A stretch of DNA of 37,196 nucleotides from Streptococcus cristatus (GTDB lineage: Bacteria > Bacillota > Bacilli > Lactobacillales > Streptococcaceae). Of the stretch, positions 1 to 8,684 are shown piece after piece. The stretch lies in NCBI RefSeq assembly GCF_003943515.1, contig NZ_RJPT01000006.1:26233-63428 (forward strand). Direction: 5' to 3'. Below the pieces are notes generated by a model that was not told where the DNA came from, ran no database searches, and saw only the letters and a program-made list of their open reading frames with translations. The stretch's first letter is position 1. Every line of letters begins with the position of its first letter. The translations under genes were made by a program, and so were the position numbers.

Positions 1-857
1 AAAAGGCTAACCGCCATACCATTGAAACCAACGCTCAATGAGCTTCCTTGTACAAAGACATTCTGATAAGTACCTAGTCCTTCTACTACCCCTCCAAGTC
101 CTGCAAGGGCTCCAGAAATAATCATGGACAAAATAATAGTCCGTTTAGAGGACATCCCTGCGTATTCAGCTGCATTTGGGTTAAGACCAACAGCACGAAT
201 CTCAAAGCCAAGCGTTGTTTTCTTCAGCATATACCAGATCAGCACAACTGCAATCAAAGCAAAGAAAATACCGATATTCATACGAGAGTTGGCTGTTAGA
301 CTTCTCAACCATTCTGTTTGATAAATCGCATTAGCACCAACACGTTTACTAGAGTCAACACTCTGCATCACAGATTTTGGAAAGCTGCGGATAAAAGCAT
401 TTCCAACGAAGAGGACGATATAGTTCATCATAATCGTAACGATGACCTCACTCGTTCCTAAATAGGCACGCAGAACTCCTGGAATAGCACCAATAATCCC
501 ACCAGCTACTGCAGCAATGACTACAGTTGCTAACAACATCAGAGGGCGAGGTAGGTCAGGGAAGGAAAGGGCAAACCAACCAGCCAGAATCCAACCAGCC
601 AAGGCCTGACCTGGAAGTCCGACATTGAAAAATCCAGCCCGACTAGCAACGGCAAAACCCAGACCAATGAGAACTAGAGGTCCCATCGCCCGAGAAATTT
701 CACCCAAACTTCTCAAAGAACCGAATGCTGTTTTAAAGAGGGATTCATATCCCCAGATGGCATCATAGCCAAAGATAGCCATGACAATCGCTCCCAATAA
801 AATCCCCAAAAGAACTGAGATTAAGGGAACTGCAATCTGCTGTGTTTTCTTAGACAT
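1..857 (-). CDS. rnsC: Nucleoside ABC transporter permease (partial, C-terminus outside window)
   Basis: This frame stays open from an ATG at 857-855 to the window edge, giving about 285 residues. It starts MSKKTQQIAVPLISVLLG and is very hydrophobic. Segments such as the one containing GPLVLIGLGFAVASRAGFFN and NVGLPGQALAGW are typical of the BPD_transp_2 permeases of the ribose/nucleoside type. It starts 13 nt after rnsA ends, so it is the next gene of the same operon. By analogy with the rnsBACD ribonucleoside importer of Streptococcus mutans, a second permease (rnsD) should follow outside the window. The symbol rests on that operon analogy and not on a search. The family role is to form half of the membrane channel for purine and pyrimidine nucleoside uptake. 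Confidence 0.88.
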   Translation of the reverse strand, partial: MSKKTQQIAVPLISVLLGILLGAIVMAIFGYDAIWGYESLFKTAFGSLRSLGEISRAMGPLVLIGLGFAVASRAGFFNVGLPGQALAGWILAGWFALSFPDLPRPLMLLATVVIAAVAGGIIGAIPGVLRAYLGTSEVIVTIMMNYIVLFVGNAFIRSFPKSVMQSVDSSKRVGANAIYQTEWLRSLTANSRMNIGIFFALIAVVLIWYMLKKTTLGFEIRAVGLNPNAAEYAGMSSKRTIILSMIISGALAGLGGVVEGLGTYQNVFVQGSSLSVGFNGMAVSL

Positions 858-870
858 TTGAATCTCCCTT

Positions 871-2385
871 CTAAATCTTACCACCAGCCATGAGAATACC
901 AAGTTCTTGCTTATTGGTTTTCTCTGGAGTCACAATTCCTTGAATCTTGCCATCATGGATAACGGCGATTCTGTCAGAAAGATTGAGTATTTCATCTAGC
1001 TCAAAGCTGACAACAAGTACTGCCTTACCTTGAGTACGCTCCTCAATCAAGCGTTTATGGATGTACTCAATTGCTCCGACATCAAGTCCACGAGTAGGCT
1101 GACTGACAATCAACAAATCTGGATCACGATCCACTTCCCGAGCAATGATAGCCTTCTGCTGGTTTCCTCCTGAGAGGGCTGAAGCAGGTACATACTCGCT
1201 AGCCGCCCGCACGTCAAACTCTTTCATCAGATTGCACGCGTAAGAGTAAATATTATTGTAATTCAAGATGCCGTTTTTGCTAAGTGGTTCCTTGTAGTAA
1301 GTCTGCAAAGCAATATTTTCAGAAATGGACATCTGCAGCACCAAACCATCGCGATGGCGGTCTTCAGGGACGTGGCTGACCTTCATCTCTGTAATCTGAC
1401 GTGGTTTCTTACCAATCACGGACTGGTTCTTGATCAAAATTTCACCCGAGCTTGCTTTTCTAAGTCCTGTGATAGCTTGAATCAACTCAGTCTGACCATT
1501 TCCATCAATTCCTGCAATCCCAACGATTTCACCAGCACGAACATCCAGTGAAAGCCCCTTAACAGCTGGAACGCCTCGATTCTCTTCAACGACAAGATTC
1601 TTGATTGAAAGAACTGTTTCTTGCGGATTAGAAGGTTTCTTCTCCGTCTTGAAAGAAACAGCACGTCCAACCATCATTTCCGCCAAGTCTTGGTTGGTCG
1701 CACCTGCAATTTCAACTGTTTCGATCGATTTTCCTCGACGAATAACGGTCACTCGGTCAGAAACTGCACGAATTTCATCTAACTTATGGGTAATGAGAAT
1801 GATAGATTTGCCTTCCTTGACCAAGTTTTTCATGATTTTCATCAATTCCTCAATCTCAGCTGGCGTCAAAACGGCTGTCGGCTCGTCAAAAATGAGAATG
1901 TCTGCACCACGGTAAAGGGTCTTCAAAATTTCAACACGTTGTTGGGCTCCAACAGAAATATCCTCAATCTTGGCAGATGGATCAACCGACAAACCATATT
2001 TCTTAGATAAACGCGTAATTTCTTGCGTAGCGCGTTTCAAGTCTAAGATACCATTTTTTGTAATCTCACTTCCAAGAATAATATTTTCAGCAACAGTGAA
2101 GGCTTCCACAAGCATAAAGTGCTGATGCACCATCCCGATACCAAGTGAGGCCGCCTTTGATGGAGAGTCCAGCTTAACTGGCTTTCCGTTTACTACAATC
2201 TCACCACTAGTCGGCTCAAGTAGGCCGGCCAACATATTCATCAAGGTTGACTTCCCGGCACCATTTTCTCCTAAAAGAGCGTGAATTTCACCTTTTCGGA
2301 GTTCCAAATTGATTTTATCATTGGCCACAAATTCACCAAAAATCTTGGTAATTTCTCGCATTTCAATGACATTTTCATGTGTCAT
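871..2385 (-). CDS. rnsA: Nucleoside ABC transporter, duplicated ATP-binding protein
   Basis: A 504-residue protein with two ABC cassettes in one chain. The first has Walker A GENGAGKST at about residues 39-47, a signature-like VGAQQRVEIL and Walker B DILIFDEPTAV. The second has a degenerate Walker A (GIDGNGQTE), signature LSGGNQQKAIIAREV and the Walker B-like LLIVSQPTRGLDVG. This two-cassette layout and the damaged second P-loop are normal for the carbohydrate-uptake-2 (CUT2) family, which includes nucleoside importers such as RnsA/NupA. It energises import through the permeases encoded downstream. A good ribosome site (GGAAAGG) precedes the ATG. It lies between the binding lipoprotein gene and the permease gene. 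Confidence 0.93.
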   Translation of the reverse strand: MTHENVIEMREITKIFGEFVANDKINLELRKGEIHALLGENGAGKSTLMNMLAGLLEPTSGEIVVNGKPVKLDSPSKAASLGIGMVHQHFMLVEAFTVAENIILGSEITKNGILDLKRATQEITRLSKKYGLSVDPSAKIEDISVGAQQRVEILKTLYRGADILIFDEPTAVLTPAEIEELMKIMKNLVKEGKSIILITHKLDEIRAVSDRVTVIRRGKSIETVEIAGATNQDLAEMMVGRAVSFKTEKKPSNPQETVLSIKNLVVEENRGVPAVKGLSLDVRAGEIVGIAGIDGNGQTELIQAITGLRKASSGEILIKNQSVIGKKPRQITEMKVSHVPEDRHRDGLVLQMSISENIALQTYYKEPLSKNGILNYNNIYSYACNLMKEFDVRAASEYVPASALSGGNQQKAIIAREVDRDPDLLIVSQPTRGLDVGAIEYIHKRLIEERTQGKAVLVVSFELDEILNLSDRIAVIHDGKIQGIVTPEKTNKQELGILMAGGKI

Positions 2386-2485
2386 GGCTCTTTCCTTTCC
2401 AGAATTTCATTTTATGTCGATACAACCTCCTCGGACTCCTATCCTAGTAGGCTTAATCGATGCAAAGGCGTCAGAATTTAAAAAT

Positions 2486-2512
2486 GAGCGACCCTAGTAG
2501 GTCGGATCGCTC
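2486..2512 (-). terminator. Intercistronic hairpin between rnsB and rnsA (likely attenuator)
   Basis: On the minus strand GAGCGATCC pairs with GGGTCGCTC (one G-U pair) around a nine-base loop, followed by ATTTTTAAA. The hairpin sits in the 136-nt gap between the lipoprotein gene and the ATPase gene. The short U-run suggests partial termination or a 3' stabilising structure that leaves the lipoprotein more abundant than the transporter subunits. That role is inference. Confidence 0.6.
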
Positions 2513-2521
2513 AACATTCAA

Positions 2522-3577
2522 TTATTTATCAGGAACTGTGATGCTACCATCAAGGATTTTAGCTTTCGCTTCTTCAACAGCTTTTTTAGCATCCTCAGAA
2601 AGGTTGGTTGTTGTCAAATCAACACCGCCGTCTTTCAAACCAAAGGTTGTAGTTTTACCACCTGGGAATTTACCTTTAGCAGTTTGATTAGCAATGTCTT
2701 GGACAGTCTTACCAACTTGTTTCAAGCTTGATGCCAAAACAAAGTTAGACTCTTTACCATCTTTAGATTTGTATTTACCTTCTTCAGTTTGGTCACGGTC
2801 AACACCAAGTACCCAAACTTTTTCATTTTCATTTCTTGTTTCGTTGATTGACTTAGCTTCGTTAAATACTCCAGCACCAGTACCACCAGCTACTTGGTAA
2901 ACAACATCCGCACCACCAGCATAGTGAGCAGCTGCAATTGTTTTACCTTTAGCTGCATCGCCGAATGAACCAGCATAGTCCACTTTAATCTTGATAGATG
3001 GGTCAACTGATTTCACACCAGCTTCGAAACCTTTTTCAAAACGTGTGATAACTGCACCTTCTATACCACCTATGAAACCAACTTGTTTTGTCTTAGTAGT
3101 TTTTGCAGCTGCAACACCAGCAAGGTAAGCTGCTTCATTATCTGCAAAGACTGCTGAAGCAACATTCTTTTGACCTTCAATTACATCGTCAATAATAACG
3201 TAGTTAATACTTGAATTATCTTTTGCAGCAGATTCAACGGCATCACGAAGGGCAAAACCGATACCAAATACTAAGTTGTAACCATCCGTAGCAGCTTGGT
3301 TTAGGTTGTTCGCGTATTGTGACTCGTCTGTTGATTGGAAGTAAGTATAGCCGTTATCTTTTGAAAGGCCATTTTCTTTCCCCCAAGCTTGCAAACCTTC
3401 CCATGCAGATTGGTTAAATGACTTATCATCAACACCACCTGTATCGGTTACGATAGCAGCTTTTAAATCAGTTTTAGCGTTAGAGCTATCTGATTTAGAC
3501 GCACGATTCCCACATGCAGCAAGTCCGATTGCTGCGACAGACACTAGACCAAGACCTAGCCATTGTTTCTTGTTCAT
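2522..3577 (-). CDS. rnsB: Nucleoside-binding BMP-family lipoprotein
   Basis: A 351-residue protein starting MNKKQWLGLGLVSVAAIG. It has a lipoprotein signal peptide and the lipobox LAAC at about residues 19-22, so it should be lipid-anchored at the outer face of the membrane. The mature part matches the BMP/PnrA/Med family: TDTGGVDDKSFNQSAWEGL near the front, then GIGFALRDAV and VGFIGGIEGAV. Family members bind purine or pyrimidine nucleosides and hand them to an ABC importer. The frame extends 13 codons further upstream, but GGAGG lies just before this ATG and the signal peptide begins here. It lies 71 nt after cdd, with the ATPase gene next. Confidence 0.93.
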   Translation of the reverse strand: MNKKQWLGLGLVSVAAIGLAACGNRASKSDSSNAKTDLKAAIVTDTGGVDDKSFNQSAWEGLQAWGKENGLSKDNGYTYFQSTDESQYANNLNQAATDGYNLVFGIGFALRDAVESAAKDNSSINYVIIDDVIEGQKNVASAVFADNEAAYLAGVAAAKTTKTKQVGFIGGIEGAVITRFEKGFEAGVKSVDPSIKIKVDYAGSFGDAAKGKTIAAAHYAGGADVVYQVAGGTGAGVFNEAKSINETRNENEKVWVLGVDRDQTEEGKYKSKDGKESNFVLASSLKQVGKTVQDIANQTAKGKFPGGKTTTFGLKDGGVDLTTTNLSEDAKKAVEEAKAKILDGSITVPDK

Positions 3578-3648
3578 TTCTGAACCTCCTATATAAGATG
3601 TGCAACTTAGTTGCAAGTTTAATTTTGGTCAGTTGACCAGCAACAGAC

Positions 3649-4038
3649 TCAAGTTAAGTCTGTAAAAGAGTATGGAAGTAACTCCTTGACCGTCATCACG
3701 ACCGTCGATTTATCTTTAGCGACCAAGGTCACTGGTAAATCCTGATTAAAAAACTCTGCCATTACTTGGCGGCAGGCACCACACGGAGAGATCGGTTTTT
3801 CCGTTTCTCCGTAAACAATTAATTCCTCAAAGTCCAAGAAACCTTCAGAAACAGCTTTAAAAATGGCTGTTCGCTCTGCACAATTGGTTAAGCCGAAACT
3901 AGCATTTTCGATATTGACACCTGTGAAAACTTGTCCATTTTTAGCTACTAAAATGGCTCCGACAGGGAAATGAGAGTATGGAACATAGGCATTCTTCGTG
4001 GTTTCTACAACTAAATCAATCAAATTAGTAGTCGCCAT
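3649..4038 (-). CDS. cdd: Cytidine deaminase
   Basis: A 129-residue protein of the normal size for tetrameric bacterial cytidine deaminase. The zinc site is complete: Cys53-Ala-Glu55 ([10 protein letters not shown]) and PCGACRQ with Cys86 and Cys89; Glu55 is the proton shuttle. It deaminates cytidine and deoxycytidine to uridine and deoxyuridine in the cytoplasm, feeding the phosphorylase encoded upstream. The start overlaps the end of deoC by 14 nt, so translation is probably coupled. It sits between deoC and the nucleoside-binding lipoprotein gene in one salvage operon. Confidence 0.96.
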   Translation of the reverse strand: MATTNLIDLVVETTKNAYVPYSHFPVGAILVAKNGQVFTGVNIENASFGLTNCAERTAIFKAVSEGFLDFEELIVYGETEKPISPCGACRQVMAEFFNQDLPVTLVAKDKSTVVMTVKELLPYSFTDLT

Positions 4039-4687
4039 TAGCCACGTCTCCCTCCATAATCGCTACACCAGAGGATGCTCCAATGCGAGTCGCACCAGCT
4101 TTGATAAAGGCAAGTGCATCTTCGTAAGAACGGGCACCGCCAGAAGCCTTGACTCCCATATCTGGCCCAACGGTCTTACGCATCAAAGCTACATCCGCAA
4201 CGGTTGCACCACCAGTTGAGAAACCAGTAGATGTCTTGACAAAATCCGCCCCAGCTTTCTGAGCAATTTGACAAGCTCTCACTTTCTCATCATCTGTCAA
4301 GAGGCAGGTCTCAATAATGACCTTGACCAAGGTTCCTTTAGCAGCTTCCACAACAGCTCGAATGTCTCTTTCAACTAAGTCAAAGTTTCGAGACTTTAGA
4401 GCACCGATATTGATGACCATATCAACTTCATTCGCTCCGTTTTGGATGGCATCACTCGTTTCAAAAGCTTTGAGCTCCGGAGTATTTGCTCCCAGAGGAA
4501 AACCAATGACCGTACAGACTTTTACATCCGTAGCTTTTAGTGCTTGCGCAGCAAAATTCACCCAAGTCGGATTGACACAGACGCTCGCAAAGTCGTATTT
4601 CTTTGCTTCCTCAATTAAGGTTTCAATCTGCTCCTGACTTGCATCAGGTTTCAAAAGCGTATGGTCAATGTATTTGTTTAATTTCAT
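4025..4687 (-). CDS. deoC: Deoxyribose-phosphate aldolase
   Basis: A 220-residue class I aldolase. Visible active-site residues are Asp89 ([10 protein letters not shown]), Lys151 that forms the Schiff base ([14 protein letters not shown]) and Lys180 (GVKASGG). It splits 2-deoxyribose 5-phosphate into glyceraldehyde 3-phosphate and acetaldehyde, so the sugar freed from deoxynucleosides enters glycolysis. It starts 17 nt after pdp ends and overlaps cdd by 14 nt. Length and motifs are standard. Confidence 0.97.
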   Translation of the reverse strand: MKLNKYIDHTLLKPDASQEQIETLIEEAKKYDFASVCVNPTWVNFAAQALKATDVKVCTVIGFPLGANTPELKAFETSDAIQNGANEVDMVINIGALKSRNFDLVERDIRAVVEAAKGTLVKVIIETCLLTDDEKVRACQIAQKAGADFVKTSTGFSTGGATVADVALMRKTVGPDMGVKASGGARSYEDALAFIKAGATRIGASSGVAIMEGDVANGDY

Positions 4688-4704
4688 GTTGGATTCTCCT
4701 AGAA

Positions 4705-5982
4705 TTAAGCGATCACTTCGACAATCTCGCTTACTGCAACGCTTTCACTACCTATTCTAACATTTTTTTGGAATTCTGTAACTAGTTCTTGAGAAATTTT
4801 TTCATTTGCGTAAATTTTTGCGACAATTTCCCCAATTTCGACTGTTTCGCCAACCTTCTTTTCAAACACGATTCCAGTTTCATAATCTAGTTTATCAGAT
4901 TTGACGGCTCGACCTGCTCCTAATCTCATCGCAAACAAGCCAAATTCCATAGCTGGAAGCTCTGTGATATAACCAGATTGGTCTGCTCTCACTTCGGCCA
5001 CATAAGCCGTCTGGGATGGTCGATACAAGTCCTCTAGATCACCACCTTGAGCCGCAATCATCTCTTCAAATTTTTTCAAAGCCGCTCCGTTTGTCAAATG
5101 TTCTCTGATTTCAGAAACAGATTTCTCAACATTTGCCAAACCAAGCATAATCCGAGCGAGCTCATAGATAAACTCTGTAATATCCTCGCGTCCTTGTCCT
5201 TGAAGGATTTCCAGTGCTTCTAAGATTTCCAAACGATTGCCAATGCTAGTGCCCAAAGGCTGACTCATGTCCGTAATAACTGCAACCGTCCTGCGTCCGA
5301 CTGCCTTGCCCAAGTCTACCATAGTACGGGCTAGGACACGGGCATCCTCTAGATTTTTCATAAAGGCACCTTCACCGACGGTCACATCCAGCAAGATGCT
5401 GTCTGCACCAGCGGCGATTTTCTTGCTCATAACCGAACTGGCAATCAAAGGAATCGTATCAACTGTAGCGGTCACATCACGTAGAGCATAGAGAAGCTTG
5501 TCTGCCTTGACCAGCTGGTCTGACTGACCGATGACGGATACACCAATATCCTGAACCTGCTTGATGAAATCTTCCTGACTGCGCTCTACTTGGTAGCCCT
5601 TGACAGACTCGAGCTTGTCTATGGTACCACCCGTATGCCCCAAGCCTCGACCGCTCATCTTAGCAACGGGCACGCCAAAGCTAGCTACTAGAGGAGCCAA
5701 GATTAAGGTAACCTTATCTCCCACTCCACCAGTCGAATGCTTATCTACCTTAATCCCTGAAATGGCTGACAAATCAAACTGCTGGCCTGTTCCCACCATG
5801 GCCATGGTCAAATCAGAAATTTCCCGAGTGGTCATCCCTTTAAAGTAAACAGCCATAGCAAAGGCTGACATCTGGTAATCTGGCACTGTTCCGGCTACAT
5901 AGCCCTCAATCAGCCATTCAATCTCTTGACTGGACAATTCTAGTCCATCTCGTTTCTTTTGAATAATATCAACTGCCCGCAT
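4705..5982 (-). CDS. pdp: Pyrimidine-nucleoside phosphorylase
   Basis: A 425-residue member of the thymidine/pyrimidine-nucleoside phosphorylase family. It has the phosphate-site [10 protein letters not shown] at about residues 81-90 and the family signature [17 protein letters not shown] at about 110-126. It cleaves uridine, deoxyuridine or thymidine with phosphate to give the base and (deoxy)ribose 1-phosphate. In Gram-positive operons of this type the enzyme is usually the broad-specificity Pdp and not strict DeoA, but sequence alone does not settle this. It starts two bases after the methyltransferase gene stops, so the two are tightly coupled. Confidence 0.95.
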   Translation of the reverse strand: MRAVDIIQKKRDGLELSSQEIEWLIEGYVAGTVPDYQMSAFAMAVYFKGMTTREISDLTMAMVGTGQQFDLSAISGIKVDKHSTGGVGDKVTLILAPLVASFGVPVAKMSGRGLGHTGGTIDKLESVKGYQVERSQEDFIKQVQDIGVSVIGQSDQLVKADKLLYALRDVTATVDTIPLIASSVMSKKIAAGADSILLDVTVGEGAFMKNLEDARVLARTMVDLGKAVGRRTVAVITDMSQPLGTSIGNRLEILEALEILQGQGREDITEFIYELARIMLGLANVEKSVSEIREHLTNGAALKKFEEMIAAQGGDLEDLYRPSQTAYVAEVRADQSGYITELPAMEFGLFAMRLGAGRAVKSDKLDYETGIVFEKKVGETVEIGEIVAKIYANEKISQELVTEFQKNVRIGSESVAVSEIVEVIA

Positions 5983-5984
5983 CG

Positions 5985-6572
5985 TTATTTCACACTCCTT
6001 AGGATATAATAGCCTTTGTCCTTCTTGAGAGTCTCACAGTTGCCAAATACTTCTTCCATCTTGGTTTTAGCGCTGGGAGCTCCTTGTTTCTTTTGGATAA
6101 CAATCGTCAAATCCCCATCCGCTAGCAAGTGATCATAGCTACCTGAAATAACCTCGTGCACCACCTGCTTACCGGCGCGAATCGGTGGATTGCTGATAAT
6201 ATGATGAAATTGTCCGGTCACATTTTCGTAAACATTGGACTGGAAAATATCTGCAGATACTTGGTTCGCATCCGCATTCTTTCTAGCCAAGTCTAGCGCT
6301 CGCTGATTGATATCCACGAGAGTGACTTCCAGCTCTTGCGCTTTAGCCAGAGTCAAGCCCAGCGTTCCATAACCACAGCCGACATCCAGCAGCGTTTCTT
6401 TTTTGTTAAATTCTAAGGCAGACAACAACACTCGACTGCCGTAATCGATCATTTTTTTGCTAAAGACACCAGCATCCGTTAAAAAGGTCATCTGTTGTCC
6501 TAATAATTCCACTTTTAATTCATGAATGTCATGTTTGGCATCCGGATTTTCTGCAAAATACATTTTAGTCAT
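5985..6572 (-). CDS. RsmC-like class I SAM-dependent methyltransferase
   Basis: A 195-residue single-domain methyltransferase. SAM motif I is LLDVGCGYGTLGLTLA, the acidic loop is TLVDINQRAL, and the catalytic motif IV is SNPPIRAG, the NPP[FY/I] form seen in RsmC-type enzymes that methylate guanine N2 in 16S rRNA. It is about half the length of Escherichia coli RsmC and resembles the short Gram-positive form (YbxB-like). The exact target is therefore not certain. It is the first gene of the nucleoside salvage operon. Its promoter -10 lies only 6 bases before the ATG, suggesting a leaderless message. Confidence 0.85.
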   Translation of the reverse strand: MTKMYFAENPDAKHDIHELKVELLGQQMTFLTDAGVFSKKMIDYGSRVLLSALEFNKKETLLDVGCGYGTLGLTLAKAQELEVTLVDINQRALDLARKNADANQVSADIFQSNVYENVTGQFHHIISNPPIRAGKQVVHEVISGSYDHLLADGDLTIVIQKKQGAPSAKTKMEEVFGNCETLKKDKGYYILRSVK

Positions 6573-6578
6573 AAAACC

Positions 6579-6608
6579 ATTTTATCATAAATTTTCTAGA
6601 TTTGTAAA
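6579..6608 (-). promoter_or_regulatory. Promoter of the methyltransferase-pdp-deoC-cdd-rns operon
   Basis: Minus-strand -35 TTTACA (6608-6603), 18-nt spacer, extended -10 TGA-TAAAAT (TAAAAT at 6584-6579). Transcription should begin at or within one or two bases of the ATG at 6572. The site lies back to back with the coaA promoter. Confidence 0.6.
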
Positions 6609-6611
6609 TCG

Positions 6612-6640
6612 TTTTCATTTCTCCAAAAGTATGTTATACT
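6612..6640 (+). promoter_or_regulatory. coaA promoter
   Basis: TTTTCA (6612-6617), 17-nt spacer, TATACT (6635-6640) with a TG extension (TGTTATACT). AGGAG follows seven bases before the coaA ATG. Confidence 0.6.
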
Positions 6641-6666
6641 AAAATCCATCATAGTAGGAGTAACTT

Positions 6667-7587
6667 ATGACTAACGAATTTCTTCATTTTGAAAAAATCA
6701 GCCGCCAAACTTGGCAGAATCTGCATCGAAAGAAAAATCCACCGCTCACTGAGTCCGAACTCAATTCTATCAAGAGTTTCAATGACAAAATCAGTCTACA
6801 GGATGTGACAGATGTTTATCTGCCTCTGACAAATCTCATTCAGATTTATAAACGTTCCAAAGAAGATCTCGCTTTTTCAAAAGGTATTTTTCTACAAAAG
6901 GAGAGCAAAAGGCAGCCCTTTATTATCGGAGTATCTGGCAGTGTTGCCGTTGGAAAATCAACGATTAGCCGCCTATTGCAAATCCTCCTATCACGGACTT
7001 TTACAAATGCCACCGTTGAATTAGTGACGACAGATGGCTTTCTCTATCCTAATCAAACTTTGATTGAAACGGGGATTTTAAATCGCAAGGGCTTCCCCGA
7101 AAGCTATAATATGGAACTCTTGCTAGACTTTTTAGACCGCATTAAAAATGGTCAAAACTATGAAATTCCCGTCTACTCACACGAAATTTATGATATTGTT
7201 CCAAATGAAAAGCAGGAAATTAAAGCAGCTGACTTTGTCATCGTAGAAGGCATCAACGTCTTCCAAAATCCGCAAAATGAACGCCTTTACATGACTGATT
7301 TCTTTGACTTCTCCATCTATGTAGATGCCGAAGTTGAAAATATCGAGTCTTGGTATCTAGATCGCTTTAAAAAATTATTGGCACTAGCCAAGCACGACAC
7401 GGACAACTACTACCATCGCTTTACGACTCAACCTGAAGAAGAAGTCATGGCGCTGGCCCATAATATCTGGGAAACAATCAATCTGGTGAATCTATTAGAC
7501 TATATTGAGCCAACTCGTAATAGGGCCGAAGTGATTTTGCACAAGGCTAGAAATCATGAAATTGACGAAATCTATCTAAAAAAATAA
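6667..7587 (+). CDS. coaA: Type I pantothenate kinase
   Basis: A 306-residue protein of the usual length for CoaA. The P-loop [12 protein letters not shown] appears at about residues 93-104, followed by TTDGFLYPN and the sugar-kinase-like region with [13 protein letters not shown]. It phosphorylates pantothenate to 4'-phosphopantothenate, the first and normally feedback-controlled step of coenzyme A synthesis, in the cytoplasm. It is divergent from the nucleoside salvage operon. rpsT follows from its own promoter 71 nt further on. Nothing in the sequence looks abnormal. Confidence 0.96.
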   Translation: MTNEFLHFEKISRQTWQNLHRKKNPPLTESELNSIKSFNDKISLQDVTDVYLPLTNLIQIYKRSKEDLAFSKGIFLQKESKRQPFIIGVSGSVAVGKSTISRLLQILLSRTFTNATVELVTTDGFLYPNQTLIETGILNRKGFPESYNMELLLDFLDRIKNGQNYEIPVYSHEIYDIVPNEKQEIKAADFVIVEGINVFQNPQNERLYMTDFFDFSIYVDAEVENIESWYLDRFKKLLALAKHDTDNYYHRFTTQPEEEVMALAHNIWETINLVNLLDYIEPTRNRAEVILHKARNHEIDEIYLKK

Positions 7588-7594
7588 TTTAGAC

Positions 7595-7623
7595 TTGTCA
7601 AATCACAACTTTTCATATATAAT
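7595..7623 (+). promoter_or_regulatory. rpsT promoter
   Basis: TTGTCA (7595-7600), 17-nt spacer, perfect TATAAT (7618-7623). One of the strongest-looking promoters in the window, as expected for a ribosomal protein gene. Confidence 0.85.
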
Positions 7624-7657
7624 TAGATAGTTAGTATTTTCAATGGAGGTGAATAAC

Positions 7658-7894
7658 TTGGCAAACATTAAGTCAGCTATCAAACGCGCTGAATTGAACG
7701 TTAAACAAAACGAAAAAAACTCAGCTCAAAAATCAGCTATGCGTACTGCAATCAAAGCATTTGAAGCAAACCCGTCTGAAGAACTTTTCCGTGCTGCTAG
7801 CTCAGCTATTGATAAAGCAGAAACAAAAGGTTTGATCCACAAAAACAAAGCAAGCCGCGATAAAGCACGTCTTTCAGCTAAACTTGCTAAATAA
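7658..7894 (+). CDS. rpsT: 30S ribosomal protein S20
   Basis: A 78-residue basic, helical protein starting [20 protein letters not shown], which matches bacterial S20. It binds 16S rRNA early in 30S assembly. The start chosen is TTG at 7658, because GGAGGTG (7645-7651) lies seven bases before it. An in-frame ATG at 7643 overlaps the ribosome site itself and cannot be the start. The rare start is notable because Escherichia coli rpsT also uses UUG and is autoregulated at translation. A terminator follows directly. Confidence 0.96.
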
Positions 7895-7908
7895 TGCATC
7901 GCGCATAC

Positions 7909-7933
7909 AAAGGAGCTCCACGGAGCTTTTTTT
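7909..7933 (+). terminator. rpsT terminator
   Basis: AAAGGAGCTC - CACG - GAGCTTTTTTT: a 10-bp stem (two G-U pairs) with seven T's starting in the 3' arm. Confidence 0.8.
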
Positions 7934-7961
7934 GTTGCTCACTGTAATTAGGAGAATGTAT

Positions 7962-8480
7962 ATGAAGATTGCTATCATCGGCTACTCAGGCTCTGGCAAG
8001 TCAACCTTAGCCCAGCAGTTAGGCCACTTTCACCATATTCCTGTGCTTCATCTGGACACGATTCGGTTTGAAGAAAACTGGCAGACTCGTAGTCAAGACC
8101 AAGTCAAGGCTGATTTAGCGGATTTCCTCAAGCGAGAACAATCCTGGGTCATCGATGGCAACTACTCTTTTGCCTACTTTGAGGAGCGCATGGCGCAGGC
8201 TGATCAGATTATCTTTATGAACTTTTCTCGCTGGAACTGCCTCTATCGCGCCTTCAATCGCTACCTCAAATATCGAAATCAGGTGCGAGAGAGTATGGCT
8301 TCTGGCTGTACTGAAAAACTGGATTGGGAATTCATCCGCTGGATCCTTTGGGATGGTCGGACAAGAGAGACTAAAAATCTCTATCAAAAAGTTCGCCAGA
8401 CCTATCCTAAGAAATTCATCGAATTGCAGAATCAAAAGCAATTATCAGACTATGTAAAAGAATCTGGGACAAAAGTCTAA
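7962..8480 (+). CDS. FlaR-like / adenylate-kinase-like P-loop NTPase
   Basis: A 172-residue protein with Walker A GYSGSGKSTLAQQLG at about residues 7-21 and VLHLDTIRFEENW. Then comes WVIDGNY, which marks the small kinase-like family often annotated as topology modulation protein FlaR. The true substrate of this family is not known to me, and the name FlaR is historical. AGGAG (7950-7954) favours ATG 7962 over the ATG two codons before. The last residues, SGTKV plus the stop, are encoded by the end of a dispersed repeat (8463 onward), so the original C-terminus has probably been replaced or extended. Confidence 0.8.
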   Translation: MKIAIIGYSGSGKSTLAQQLGHFHHIPVLHLDTIRFEENWQTRSQDQVKADLADFLKREQSWVIDGNYSFAYFEERMAQADQIIFMNFSRWNCLYRAFNRYLKYRNQVRESMASGCTEKLDWEFIRWILWDGRTRETKNLYQKVRQTYPKKFIELQNQKQLSDYVKESGTKV

Positions 8481-8618
8481 CCTTAAATATAAAAAGCGAA
8501 CAAAACGGAGTTATCTGACACTCAGAATTCTGTCTTGTTCACTTTTTTGTCTAATCTATCAATTTTAAAAATTTATAATAAAGAATCCCTAAAATCAAAA
8601 TCTTTTTGTCCCAGCCTC
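8463..8618 (+). repeat. Repeat copy 1 with GGGACAAAA ends and internal hairpin
   Basis: A 156-nt element. Its ends are inverted copies (CTGGGACAAAAG and CTTTTTGTCCCAG), and its centre folds into a long imperfect hairpin (8491-8547) opening with AAAAGCGAACAAAAC and ending in T's. It is matched over nearly its whole length by an opposite-orientation copy at 9625-9783. The terminal inverted repeats and the palindromic core resemble a MITE. I cannot name a known family. The internal hairpin probably ends the upstream transcript. Confidence 0.75.
8491..8547 (+). terminator. Hairpin inside repeat 1, probable terminator
   Basis: AAAAGCGAACAA pairs with TTGTTCACTTTT, with an inner TCTGA-CAC-TCAGA stem and a T6 run at the 3' side. 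It lies 10 nt after the stop of the FlaR-like gene. Confidence 0.65.
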
Positions 8619-8684
8619 GTTCAGTCTTATTTGTCAAGAAAAATCAGAAGTATTCATCGATGAGGTAAAAAGGTGAAATTCCAA

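Noticed and set aside
3578..3616. Upstream ATG at 3616 as the start of the nucleoside-binding lipoprotein
   Set aside because: It would place 13 non-signal residues before the lipoprotein signal peptide, and the GGAGG site serves the ATG at 3577.
7643..7657. ATG at 7643 as the rpsT start
   Set aside because: It overlaps the GGAGGTG ribosome site, and S20 proteins begin at [13 protein letters not shown].
8491..8547. The long hairpin as a CRISPR repeat or riboswitch
   Set aside because: There are only two copies in opposite orientation, no spacer array, and the hairpin ends in a T-run after a gene, which fits a repeat-borne terminator.
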